Assembly: GCF_009746125.1 (NCBI RefSeq)
Contig: NZ_CP041352.1
Span: 3,518,436-3,582,435 of the forward strand
Direction of reading: 5' to 3'
DNA: 64,000 nt
From: Casimicrobium huifangae
Lineage (GTDB): Bacteria > Pseudomonadota > Gammaproteobacteria > Burkholderiales > Casimicrobiaceae
The position numbers were made by a program, and so were the translations under genes. This document shows, one piece after another, positions 22,403-30,169 of this stretch. Every line of letters begins with the position of its first letter. The stretch's first letter is position 1. The notes under the pieces were generated by a model. That model made no database searches. It worked only from the letters and a program-made list of their open reading frames with translations, and was not told the origin of the DNA.

Positions 22403-24238
22403 CTACGGACGAAGGATGCGCAAGATCGCGGCTTCGACCTGTGAGTCTTTGGGCTCCAGTTTCAGGGCCTGACGCAACGCCGGCAAGGCATCGCGACCGG
22501 CGCCATTCTGCTGTTGCGCCAAACCGTAGCAACGCCAGGCTTCCGGGCTTCCCGGCTGTTCCTGTGTCCACTGCTGGCAGGCTGATTGCAAACCGGCGTA
22601 ATTGCCGGAACGGCGCGCCGCTTCGGCCTGTCTGGCGTAGCCATCGATGCGGACGCGTCGGGCATGCGCTGCATTGGCCTGCTTCTCCATCTCGGACTCG
22701 GCCACTGAGTTCGGTGCCGGCTTTGCCGCCATCACGGGCGCGGCGGGTGCAGGACGCGGCGCTGGCGCCACCACCTCGGGCCGGGGTGCCACCACCGGCG
22801 CCGGGCTCGACGGTTCAGGCTGACGGATTTCACTGCCGACTGCCGGCGACGTGCTGGGCACCGCTGCGGGCGGATTCACCGATGACGGCTTGTGGTCGGT
22901 ACCGATCAGCCGGGCGATGTCACTGCCCACATGCGTCGTGGTCGTCAACAACTGTGGCCCGAAGGTAACCGCATCGCGATACCACGCCCCGAGCACGATC
23001 AGAGCGGCGGCGACCAGCAGGCTCAGCGCGGTCGCTACTGCAACAACCGTGAGTGATCGTGCCATCACGATGGAATCACCACTCGCATCCCATTCAGTTT
23101 CCCGGTCCCGGGCCGCCCGCAGATTGGCCGCGAGGCGAACCAGTGCCACCGGCCACACGCCCAGGGCTGCGCCGGACCACGCAACGCGCAGCGACCGCCC
23201 CCACGCCAATTGGGCATCGCCCGGCATCGCCTGATCGGCAGGCCGGCTGGCCGCGAGCACAACGACCATGCTCAGCAACCATTTGCCAGGGGTCGTGTGC
23301 AGCGTGCGCAAGGTGATGGCTTCAAACGGGATAGTCAGCAGAACGACGATGGCCGGGAACAGCAGGGGCGAACGTAATGCCGCAAACCAGAGGCCGGAGG
23401 CGGGAACGAAAGCGTCGGCCAGCGCAATCAGACCATAGGTTGCGAGCGCAACCAGCGAGTAGTCCACCAGACGGGCTACCAGTCGTCGCCACGGATTGGT
23501 GGCGGTGACGAAGCCGGCTGCACTGCGCGTGAGTTCCATCAGACGCAGTTTGAAAATCCACGCCGTGTCGTGCTGCGGTGGTGGCAAGCCAATGAAGATT
23601 GAGCCTTCGCGCCGCCATTTGATGATTGCCAGCCGCGACAAGCTGGCCACCGCAGCGGCCGGTTCCCGGGCACGCCCCAACCAGAGCGCCGCCGCAAACA
23701 GCAGGCCTGCCAACGCACCCGCGACCGCCACCGAGTGCATCAGGTTCCAGCGGGCCAGCTCACCCAGCAACTGGGAGCAGCCAAACCACAGCAGCAGAAA
23801 GGCAATCGCGAAGCCACCCCAAATCAGCGGGGACTGCCATGCTTTGCCATCCGGCAGCGGCTCCGCGAGGGCGTCAACACCGGGTAGCGCCTTGGGAGGA
23901 GCGGCATCGACCGAAAGTTGCGAAACCTCGGCGCCCTCGCCCAGCACACGGGAGTTGGTGCTGCCCTCGCCTGCCGACGCCTCCCGGTTGCCAATCGGCA
24001 GACGCCAGGGACCACTGCCGACACCGGGATTGAGTGCGACATCGTAGTCCTTGCGCCGAACCGGATTGCCGAGGATGGATGCCGCCAGCGCGGCGAAGCG
24101 GACGGCTTCTTCCGAGTCGCCCGATGCGTCGCGCGGCACCGCCCAGAACCGCCGGACAACGGTACGCACTGCCGCCTGAATTGCTGCGACAGAACTCGAT
24201 GCACTGATCTCAAGCGCGTCGTAAATGCTGTTGCGCAT
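22403..24238 (-). CDS. Membrane protein with J-like N-terminus, RDD domain and C-terminal repeats
   Basis: The protein has 611 residues. The first 70 (MRNSIYDALEISASSSVAAIQAAV, then NPVRRKDYDVALN) look like a J domain, but the catalytic HPD is absent (VPRDASGDS). Two membrane helices follow near 155-205. An RDD domain follows near 255-370 (NPWRRLVARLVDYSLVALAT, then LRTLHTTPGKWLLSMVVV), then another helix, a Pro/Ala linker and a TPR-like end (QQWTQEQPGSPEAWRCYGLAQQQNGAGRDALPALRQALKLEP). The function is unknown. Related architectures are reported as membrane proteins of unknown function. Confidence 0.8.
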   Translation of the reverse strand: MRNSIYDALEISASSSVAAIQAAVRTVVRRFWAVPRDASGDSEEAVRFAALAASILGNPVRRKDYDVALNPGVGSGPWRLPIGNREASAGEGSTNSRVLGEGAEVSQLSVDAAPPKALPGVDALAEPLPDGKAWQSPLIWGGFAIAFLLLWFGCSQLLGELARWNLMHSVAVAGALAGLLFAAALWLGRAREPAAAVASLSRLAIIKWRREGSIFIGLPPPQHDTAWIFKLRLMELTRSAAGFVTATNPWRRLVARLVDYSLVALATYGLIALADAFVPASGLWFAALRSPLLFPAIVVLLTIPFEAITLRTLHTTPGKWLLSMVVVLAASRPADQAMPGDAQLAWGRSLRVAWSGAALGVWPVALVRLAANLRAARDRETEWDASGDSIVMARSLTVVAVATALSLLVAAALIVLGAWYRDAVTFGPQLLTTTTHVGSDIARLIGTDHKPSSVNPPAAVPSTSPAVGSEIRQPEPSSPAPVVAPRPEVVAPAPRPAPAAPVMAAKPAPNSVAESEMEKQANAAHARRVRIDGYARQAEAARRSGNYAGLQSACQQWTQEQPGSPEAWRCYGLAQQQNGAGRDALPALRQALKLEPKDSQVEAAILRILRP

Positions 24239-24318
24239 GCCGGTTGCCGTGAAAGGAATACCGCGATGATAGCCGCTGCAATTGCCGCACTCGAACTATG
24301 ACGCTGTCGTGTCCTACC

Positions 24319-24343
24319 AAAGAAAAACGGCCCCGAAGGGCCG
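24319..24343 (-). terminator. Intrinsic terminator after rplS
   Basis: On the minus strand the stem is ACGGCCC-TTCG-GGGCCGT followed by TTTTCTTT. It lies about 45 bases after the rplS stop and should end the rpsP-rimM-trmD-rplS transcript. Confidence 0.85.
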
Positions 24344-24388
24344 TCTCTTTGCTGCGCAAACTTCTGCGCGACAGCGTGCGGGCCGGAA

Positions 24389-24793
24389 TTACGCGGCAGC
24401 CGGCTTGTTGGTCTCGAGCTTTTCGCGGATACGAGCCGATTTGCCCGAACGATCACGCAGGTAGTAGAGCTTGGCGCGGCGCACAGCACCACGGCGCTTG
24501 AGTTCGATCGACGCGATCAGCGGTGAGTACAGCTGGAACGTACGCTCGACGCCTTCACCGTTGGAAATCTTGCGCACGATGAACGAGCTGTTGAGGCCCT
24601 TGTTGCGCTTGGCGATCACCACGCCTTCGTAAGCCTGAACGCGCTTGCGCTCGCCTTCAACGACGTTGACGTTGACGATGACGGTATCGCCGGGGGCGAA
24701 GGTGGGAACGGTCTTGTTCAGGCGGGCGATTTCTTCCTGTTCGAGCGTTGCGATCAGGGACTTGGTGGCGCCGCCACGTGCGGTTTTTGACAT
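24389..24793 (-). CDS. rplS: 50S ribosomal protein L19
   Basis: Large-subunit protein at the 30S-50S interface, 134 residues from ATG at 24793 with AAAGGAAA upstream. Signature: [46 protein letters not shown] and [28 protein letters not shown]. It is the last gene of the canonical rpsP-rimM-trmD-rplS order and is followed by a terminator. Confidence 0.98.
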   Translation of the reverse strand: MSKTARGGATKSLIATLEQEEIARLNKTVPTFAPGDTVIVNVNVVEGERKRVQAYEGVVIAKRNKGLNSSFIVRKISNGEGVERTFQLYSPLIASIELKRRGAVRRAKLYYLRDRSGKSARIREKLETNKPAAA

Positions 24794-24961
24794 GATGTTT
24801 CCTTTTGGTGTTTTCAGAGTCTGAGAGGTGTGCGGTGGGACAACCCAGCCTGCGATGCCGACCAAAGCAGCACGCTCAACACACATCAGGTTCCGTGCGC
24901 AGGGTTCGCGGTTGCCCGACAAACGACCCGACGCGCTGGAAATCAGTGCAGAAATTCTGCG

Positions 24962-25708
24962 CTAAGCCTTTGATTCTAGCGCAATTTCGTCGATCAGTGC
25001 ACGCTCTTCGAGCGACAGCTTGGCGCGCGCCAGCAGATCGGGGCGTCGGCGCCAGGTGCGCGCCAGCGCCTGCTTCAGCCGCCAGCGCTGAATCACCGAG
25101 TGATCACCACCCGAGAGCCCCAGCGGCAAAGGCTCATCGCCGACAGTGAGCGCATACTGCGGCCAGTCGAGCCAACCACCTTGATCGTCAGCGAAGGATT
25201 CGAACGCCGTCGATTCGTTGTCGCCCAGCGCGCCGGGCAGCAGGCGGATGCAGGCATCCACCACAACCGCCGCCGCCAGCTCACCGCCCGACAGCACGTA
25301 ATCGCCGAGGGAAACGACAGCGTCGACATTGCCGTCGATCCAGCGCTGGTCAATGCCTTCGTAGCGGCCCGCGACAAAGCAGAGATGAGGGGCTTGTGCA
25401 AAGTCGCGCACGCGCGGCTGCGTCAACGGCGCGCCATCCGGGCTCAAAAAAACCACCGTCGGCGCAGCGCCATGCCATTCGCGGGCAGCCGTCAGCGCAC
25501 GGTCAAGCGGTCCGGCCATCAGCACCATGCCCGGTCCGCCAGCCGCAGGGCGTGCGTCGATCGATTTGCGGGCATCGTTGGCAAACTCGTGCAGCCCGAA
25601 GCCGCGCCAGCGCCAGAGCCCGCGCTCGCGTGCGCGACCGGTCACGCCGTAGTCGAGCGCATGCTCAACCAGATCGGGAAATGCAGCCAGCAGGGAAACC
25701 GAGAGCAT
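24962..25708 (-). CDS. trmD: tRNA (guanine37-N1)-methyltransferase TrmD
   Basis: Makes m1G37 in tRNAs with G36 and so prevents frameshifting. The 248 residues match the family. SPOUT knot motifs: GGPGMVLMAGPLDRAL, FVAGRYEGIDQRWIDG and DYVLSGGELAAAVVVDACIRLLPGALGD, with later LSGGDHSVIQRWRLKQAL. It lies between rimM and rplS. Confidence 0.98.
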   Translation of the reverse strand: MLSVSLLAAFPDLVEHALDYGVTGRARERGLWRWRGFGLHEFANDARKSIDARPAAGGPGMVLMAGPLDRALTAAREWHGAAPTVVFLSPDGAPLTQPRVRDFAQAPHLCFVAGRYEGIDQRWIDGNVDAVVSLGDYVLSGGELAAAVVVDACIRLLPGALGDNESTAFESFADDQGGWLDWPQYALTVGDEPLPLGLSGGDHSVIQRWRLKQALARTWRRRPDLLARAKLSLEERALIDEIALESKA

Positions 25709-25732
25709 GTGAGTAGTCGCTCTCAGTGAAAG

Positions 25733-26245
25733 CTAGTCGAGACCAGCCCAGTCAACATCAACCCGGCGTGCCGCCAGATCGACCGAACGCACGATGGCGT
25801 CGACGAAGGGAATCAGCTCGTCCTCGCCGGCCCGGGCTTCGGGTGGCGCAAGGCGGATACGCAGGATGGGGTGTGCACCAGCCTCAAAGATTTCGGTAAT
25901 TTCACCGAACACGCGATCGCCGTTGGTGCAGGTGAGACCAATCAGGTCAATCCAGTAGAACTCACCATCTGGAAGCGGCGCGAAGGCCGCGCGGTCCGCG
26001 AACACTTCCTTGTTGGTCAGTTTGGCAGCCGCTTCGGGCGAATCAATGCCGACCAGTTGGGCAACGATGCTTTCACCGTGCCGACGCGAGCGCGTGACCG
26101 CGAAATCGGCATTGCCGATGGTCAGCGTTTTGGCCTTGAGCAGTGTCTGCGCGTCTGCGGAATACGGGTACAAATGCACCGCGCCGGTCAATCCGTACGG
26201 ACGACCGACTTTGGCGAGTGCGATGAGATCGGGGGGCTGCGCCAC
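25733..26245 (-). CDS. rimM: 16S rRNA processing protein RimM
   Basis: A maturation factor that binds ribosomal protein S19 in the 30S head. The protein has 170 residues with the N-terminal KVGRPYGLTGAVHLYPYS motif and the PRC-barrel half starting DGEFYWIDLIGLTC, with IRLAPPEARAGEDELIPFVDAIVRSVDL toward the end. It follows rpsP after 138 bases in which I see nothing else. Confidence 0.96.
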   Translation of the reverse strand: MAQPPDLIALAKVGRPYGLTGAVHLYPYSADAQTLLKAKTLTIGNADFAVTRSRRHGESIVAQLVGIDSPEAAAKLTNKEVFADRAAFAPLPDGEFYWIDLIGLTCTNGDRVFGEITEIFEAGAHPILRIRLAPPEARAGEDELIPFVDAIVRSVDLAARRVDVDWAGLD

Positions 26246-26383
26246 GGTTCGCTACGCTGGGAAAATACCAGCCGGTCGGGCGGGTACAGAGGCGACCGCG
26301 TGGAGGATCTGCAAGGAATCAGCAGCCACCGCAGTGACCGGGGCGCAGCGCCGAATCAGCGGCGCCCCGAAGTCCAGCCTGCG

Positions 26384-26653
26384 TTAAGCGGCGGCCGGAG
26401 CAGCCGCAGCAGCTTTGGCCGAAACCTTGACCAGACGGGCCACGGTGTCGGACATCTGCGCGCCTTTGCCGACCCAGTGGGTCAGGCGGTCAGAAGCAAC
26501 GCGGAAGTTCTCGGCGCCTTCCTTGCCGACCGGGTTGTAGAAACCCAGACGCTCAATGAAGCGACCATCGCGACGGTTGCGCGAATCGCTGACAACGATG
26601 TTGTAGAACGGGGCACCTTTGGAACCACCGCGGGAAAGACGGATAACAACCAT
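26384..26653 (-). CDS. rpsP: 30S ribosomal protein S16
   Basis: Small-subunit protein of 89 residues: [41 protein letters not shown]. It is the first gene of the rpsP-rimM-trmD-rplS operon. Upstream on the minus strand is a plausible -10 element TACAAT (26728-26723), about 75 bases before the ATG. Confidence 0.97.
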   Translation of the reverse strand: MVVIRLSRGGSKGAPFYNIVVSDSRNRRDGRFIERLGFYNPVGKEGAENFRVASDRLTHWVGKGAQMSDTVARLVKVSAKAAAAAPAAA

Positions 26654-26792
26654 GAGTATTCTCGGTTAGCGTCCCACGTGAACGGTTGCACCGGGACCGG
26701 ATAGAAATTTGGTTAGCCTTAAATTGTAGCTCGCCGAGCGACTTTTGCCTAGTCTCGGCGCTCCAGTGGTCGGTTAGCCACTGCCAGTTAGT

Positions 26793-26914
26793 ATCAGCTT
26801 TCTTGTTAAACCCGCATTCAAGTTTGGCTAGACGACCGAAAGTGCTATTTATCGACTTATAGCGATTTTACGTGCTTCGCCCAATTAAGATAAGGCTTTG
26901 CACAAAGAGCTGTT
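26793..26914. repeat. GTCGAC-like 122-bp near-palindrome, copy 3 (diverged)
   Basis: The left arm ATCAGCTTTC (26793) and CCGCATTCAA match copy 6 closely. The boxes are degenerate: TGGCT at 26825, ATCGAC at 26851-26856 and CGCCC at 26878. The right arm, on the other strand, starts AACAGCTCTTTG. The spacing is the same as in the other copies. It lies between the end of nasA and the rpsP promoter region. Confidence 0.65.
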
Positions 26915-26952
26915 ATCGGCAAATTCACAGTAGGCCGACACACCGGCAACGC

Positions 26953-29814
26953 TCACGCTGCAGCGACAGCGCTGGCAACGAGCGTCCGCAGCTCCGGCAG
27001 ACAGGACCCGCAGTTGGTGCCGCATCGCTTCGCCGCCTGCAGCGCGCCGAGCTTGCCCGCAGCGTCGCCTGGCACACCGGCACAGAATTCCGCGATCTCG
27101 CTCTCCGCCACGTTGAAACAGTTGCAGACCACCTTGCCGCGCGGCTTGAAGCCCTGCGGCGCCTGCGCGCTGCCGGCGAGCAGGCGCTGCCGCAGCTCCG
27201 CCACCGACGCACCCGACAGGAAGAAGTCGCGCATCCATGCTTCGGCCGCCAGATCGCCCGCCAGCCGCACGCCGGCAAGACGGTCGTCGTCAACGCGCAC
27301 CCGACGGCTGAGGTTACGCCTTGGATCGTCGTAAGCCAGCGTCGCCCGCCCAACCAGGCCCAGCACGCGATCAATCTGCTCCAGCGTCGTGCGTTCCGGC
27401 GCCTTTTCGGCCGCCAACCGCAGTACGACACCCGGATGTTCACTGCCAATCAGGGTGGTGCTGGCGAACACCCCCTGCGGATCGCCGGGCAGCCCCCGCG
27501 CAATCTCGCGCAGCTCGTCGGTCACAGCCACCGGATCGCGACCGCCCTCGACATAGGCAAAGGCCACCAGCGACCACGGCAGCGCTGCGCGCTCTACCCG
27601 CACGGCCGTGTGCTTGAGCTCCGGCTGCTTCGACACCGGATCGAACGCCGGCACCGTCAGTGCGTTGATGCCGTGTGAGCCACTCGCCGCCAGCGACAGT
27701 TTGCCCCAATGCATCGGCACATAGCACTGCCCCGAGCGGATGTCCTCGCTAGCCGCCAGCCGGATCAGCAGCTCGCCACGACGCGACGCCACGCGCACCA
27801 CTTCTCCTGCCGTGAGCCCGCGTCGCGCCATGTCGTTCGGGTTCATGGTGAGCATCGGCTCCGGCTCGTGGCCATAAAGCTGCGGCACGCGGCCGGTACG
27901 GCTCATGCCGTGCCACTGGTCACGCAGCCGGCCAGTCGTCAGCGCAAGCGGATAACGCGCATCGACTGGTTCGGCTACGCCCTTGTACGGCGTCACACGG
28001 AATTTGGCACGACCGCTGGGGGTAGCGAAGACACCGTCCGCATAGAGCCGCGCTCGCCCCGTCGCCTCGCCCTCGCGCAGTGGCCACTGCTGCGGGCCGG
28101 CACGATCGAGTAACGCGTAGTCGAGCCCGGTGATGTCAAGGTCGCGTCCGCGCGTTGTCTCGCGGTGCTCGTTGAAGATGTCTTCGGGGTTTGCGTAGGG
28201 AAACAAGGTAGCCCCCTCCCCCCTCGTGGGGGAGGGATGGGGAGAGGGGGATGGTGGCGGGAGAGGAAGCTCCCTTGCAACGTTCACCCTCTCCCCCGCC
28301 CCTCTCCCCTCAAGGGAGAGGGGGGAAAGTCTTGCCTCCAGCCGCCGCGCAAACTCCACCACGATGTCCCAGTCATGCCGCGCCTCGCCAGGCGGCGGCA
28401 GTACGGCGTTCAAGTGCGTGATACGGCGCTCCGAGTTGGTCACCGTACCGTGCTTTTCTCCCCAAGTCGATGCTGGCAGCAGCACGTCGGCCAGCCGCGC
28501 GGTTTCGGTGGTCTTGAACGCTTCCTGCACGATCACGCACTCGGCCTTGGCAAACGCTTCGGCCACTGATGGCAAATCGGGCAACGACTGCGCAGGATTG
28601 GTGCAGGCAATCCAGAGCAACTTGATCTCGCCGCGCTTGACCGCGTCGAACATTTCGATCGCCGTCTTGCCCGATGTTGCCGAAATGCGCCCAGCCGGCA
28701 GGCACCACAGCGCTTCGATTTCTGCCCGGTGGTCAGCATCGGTGACGTCGCGATGCCCAGGCAACAGGTTGGCCAAGCCGCCCACCTCACGGCCGCCCAT
28801 CGCATTCGGTTGCCCGGTCAGCGAGAACGGACCGGCGCCGGGCTTGCCGATCTGCCCCGTGGCCAGGTGCAGGTTGATTAGCGCGGCGTTCTTGTCCGTG
28901 CCAGAAGACGACTGATTGAGCCCCTGGCAGTACAGCGAAAGCGTTGCTGCCGAACGCTGCCAAAGTTTCGCGAACGCAACGATCTGCACCTCGTCTACGC
29001 CACAGATGCGCGCCGCCCACGCAGGCGTGCACTCGCGCACCAATGACTTGAGTTCGCCGAAACCTTCGGTGTGGGCATTGATGTACGCCGCATCAATTGC
29101 GTCTTCCCAGCTAAGCCAGTGCAGCACGGCGTTGAACAGCGCCACGTCAGTGCCGGGCAGGATTGGCAGGTGCAGATCTGCGGCACGGGCCGTCTCGGTA
29201 CGCCGTGGATCAATGCAGACGACGGTCAGGTTCGGGTTCTTCGCCTTTGCGTCCTCCAGACGCCGATACAAAATCGGATGTGTCCAAGCCGCATTGCTGC
29301 CAGCAATCACAATCAGCTCGGCGTGATTCAGGTCGTCGTAGCAGGCGGGCGGCGCATCGGCGCCGAGGGTCGCCTTGTAGCCGGCAACCGCGGACGACAT
29401 GCAAAGTCGCGAATTGGTGTCGATATTGTTGGTACCGATCAGACCCTTGGCGAGCTTGTTGAAGACGTAGTAGTCCTCGGTCAGCAGCTGCCCGGAGATG
29501 TAGAAGCCGACACTATCGGGGCCGTGGGCAGCGATGGTGGAGGCAAACTTGTCGACCAGTGCGTCGAGGGTCGCGTCCCACGACACGCGCTTTCGGGGCT
29601 GCAAACGGTCAGCGCTGTCGCGCATCTCCGGGTAAAGCGCGCGACCATAGGGCGTTGTCGTCAGGTGCAGCGTGCTGCCCTTGGTGCAGAGGCGACCAAA
29701 ATTCGCCGGGTGATCGGGGTCGCCACGGACAGCAGTAATCTTCTCGCCATCAGTCGTAGCGAGCACGCCACAGCCAACGCCGCAGTAAGGGCAGGTCGTA
29801 CGGACCTCGTGCAT
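26953..29814 (-). CDS. nasA: Assimilatory nitrate reductase, large subunit (NasA/NasC type)
   Basis: A molybdopterin enzyme that reduces nitrate to nitrite in the cytoplasm. The protein has 953 residues. The N-terminal [4Fe-4S] ligands are C8, C11, C15 and C43 (CPYCGVGC, then RLCTKG). The Mo-bis-MGD domains follow, with a MopB C-terminal domain around ALTTGRLRDQWHGMSRTGRVPQLYGHEPEP. A C-terminal BFD-type [2Fe-2S] domain follows (VVCNCFNVAESEI, RCGTNCGSCLPEL). Residues about 498-534 (SPLSLEGRGAGERV and onward) are encoded by a repeat element inserted in frame and have no place in the family. It is the last gene of the nitrate cluster. Confidence 0.93.
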   Translation of the reverse strand: MHEVRTTCPYCGVGCGVLATTDGEKITAVRGDPDHPANFGRLCTKGSTLHLTTTPYGRALYPEMRDSADRLQPRKRVSWDATLDALVDKFASTIAAHGPDSVGFYISGQLLTEDYYVFNKLAKGLIGTNNIDTNSRLCMSSAVAGYKATLGADAPPACYDDLNHAELIVIAGSNAAWTHPILYRRLEDAKAKNPNLTVVCIDPRRTETARAADLHLPILPGTDVALFNAVLHWLSWEDAIDAAYINAHTEGFGELKSLVRECTPAWAARICGVDEVQIVAFAKLWQRSAATLSLYCQGLNQSSSGTDKNAALINLHLATGQIGKPGAGPFSLTGQPNAMGGREVGGLANLLPGHRDVTDADHRAEIEALWCLPAGRISATSGKTAIEMFDAVKRGEIKLLWIACTNPAQSLPDLPSVAEAFAKAECVIVQEAFKTTETARLADVLLPASTWGEKHGTVTNSERRITHLNAVLPPPGEARHDWDIVVEFARRLEARLSPLSLEGRGAGERVNVARELPLPPPSPSPHPSPTRGEGATLFPYANPEDIFNEHRETTRGRDLDITGLDYALLDRAGPQQWPLREGEATGRARLYADGVFATPSGRAKFRVTPYKGVAEPVDARYPLALTTGRLRDQWHGMSRTGRVPQLYGHEPEPMLTMNPNDMARRGLTAGEVVRVASRRGELLIRLAASEDIRSGQCYVPMHWGKLSLAASGSHGINALTVPAFDPVSKQPELKHTAVRVERAALPWSLVAFAYVEGGRDPVAVTDELREIARGLPGDPQGVFASTTLIGSEHPGVVLRLAAEKAPERTTLEQIDRVLGLVGRATLAYDDPRRNLSRRVRVDDDRLAGVRLAGDLAAEAWMRDFFLSGASVAELRQRLLAGSAQAPQGFKPRGKVVCNCFNVAESEIAEFCAGVPGDAAGKLGALQAAKRCGTNCGSCLPELRTLVASAVAAA
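28214..28322. repeat. Repeat element inserted inside nasA
   Basis: Imperfect inverted ends, CCCTCCCCCCTCGTGGGGG at 28214 and CCCTCTCCCCTCAAGGGAG at 28300, enclose the same kind of CCCTCTCCCC-rich interior as the element at 8795-8908. The reading frame of nasA stays open through it, adding roughly 37 codons. Confidence 0.85.
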
Positions 29815-29819
29815 GCCAA

Positions 29820-30158
29820 TCAGCCGAGGTCGACGAAAACCTCACCGGCTTCAATCCGGACCGGAAATCGTTGGGTACATCCCGCGTCCGGCGCTACCGC
29901 TTCGCCGCTCTTCAGCTCGATCGACCAATTGTGCAACGGGCAGGCGACGCGTTCGCCAAACACGATGCCCTGCGACAGCGGGCCGCCCTTGTGCGGACAG
30001 CGGTCGAGCAGCGCGAACACGGCATCCTGATCGTTGCGGAAGACGGCGACGTTACCTCCCGCTTCCGTGCTCCGTTCGACGACGCGGGCGCCCAGCACCG
30101 GCAGCTCGTCCAGTTTGCAGACATATCTCCAGCCCATTTGTGTCTCGATTGCGCTCAT
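29820..30158 (-). CDS. nirD: Nitrite reductase small subunit NirD
   Basis: A Rieske-type small subunit of NADH-dependent nitrite reductase, 112 residues. The [2Fe-2S] ligands are in RCPHKGGPLSQG and ACPLHNWSIELKSG. It sits directly between nirB and nasA, with gaps of about 11 and 5 bases, so all three should be co-translated from one message. Confidence 0.95.
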   Translation of the reverse strand: MSAIETQMGWRYVCKLDELPVLGARVVERSTEAGGNVAVFRNDQDAVFALLDRCPHKGGPLSQGIVFGERVACPLHNWSIELKSGEAVAPDAGCTQRFPVRIEAGEVFVDLG

Positions 30159-30169
30159 GTGATTTGCAT

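Noticed and set aside
22403-24238. Long plus-strand frames opposite the RDD-domain gene
   Set aside because: Arg/Pro/Ser-rich shadow translations typical of high-GC DNA, without starts or motifs.
26730-26785. Two small hairpins (CGCCGAG/CTCGGCG and CAGTGG/CCACTG) near the rpsP promoter as a terminator for nasA
   Set aside because: No T-tract follows on the minus strand; their role is unclear.
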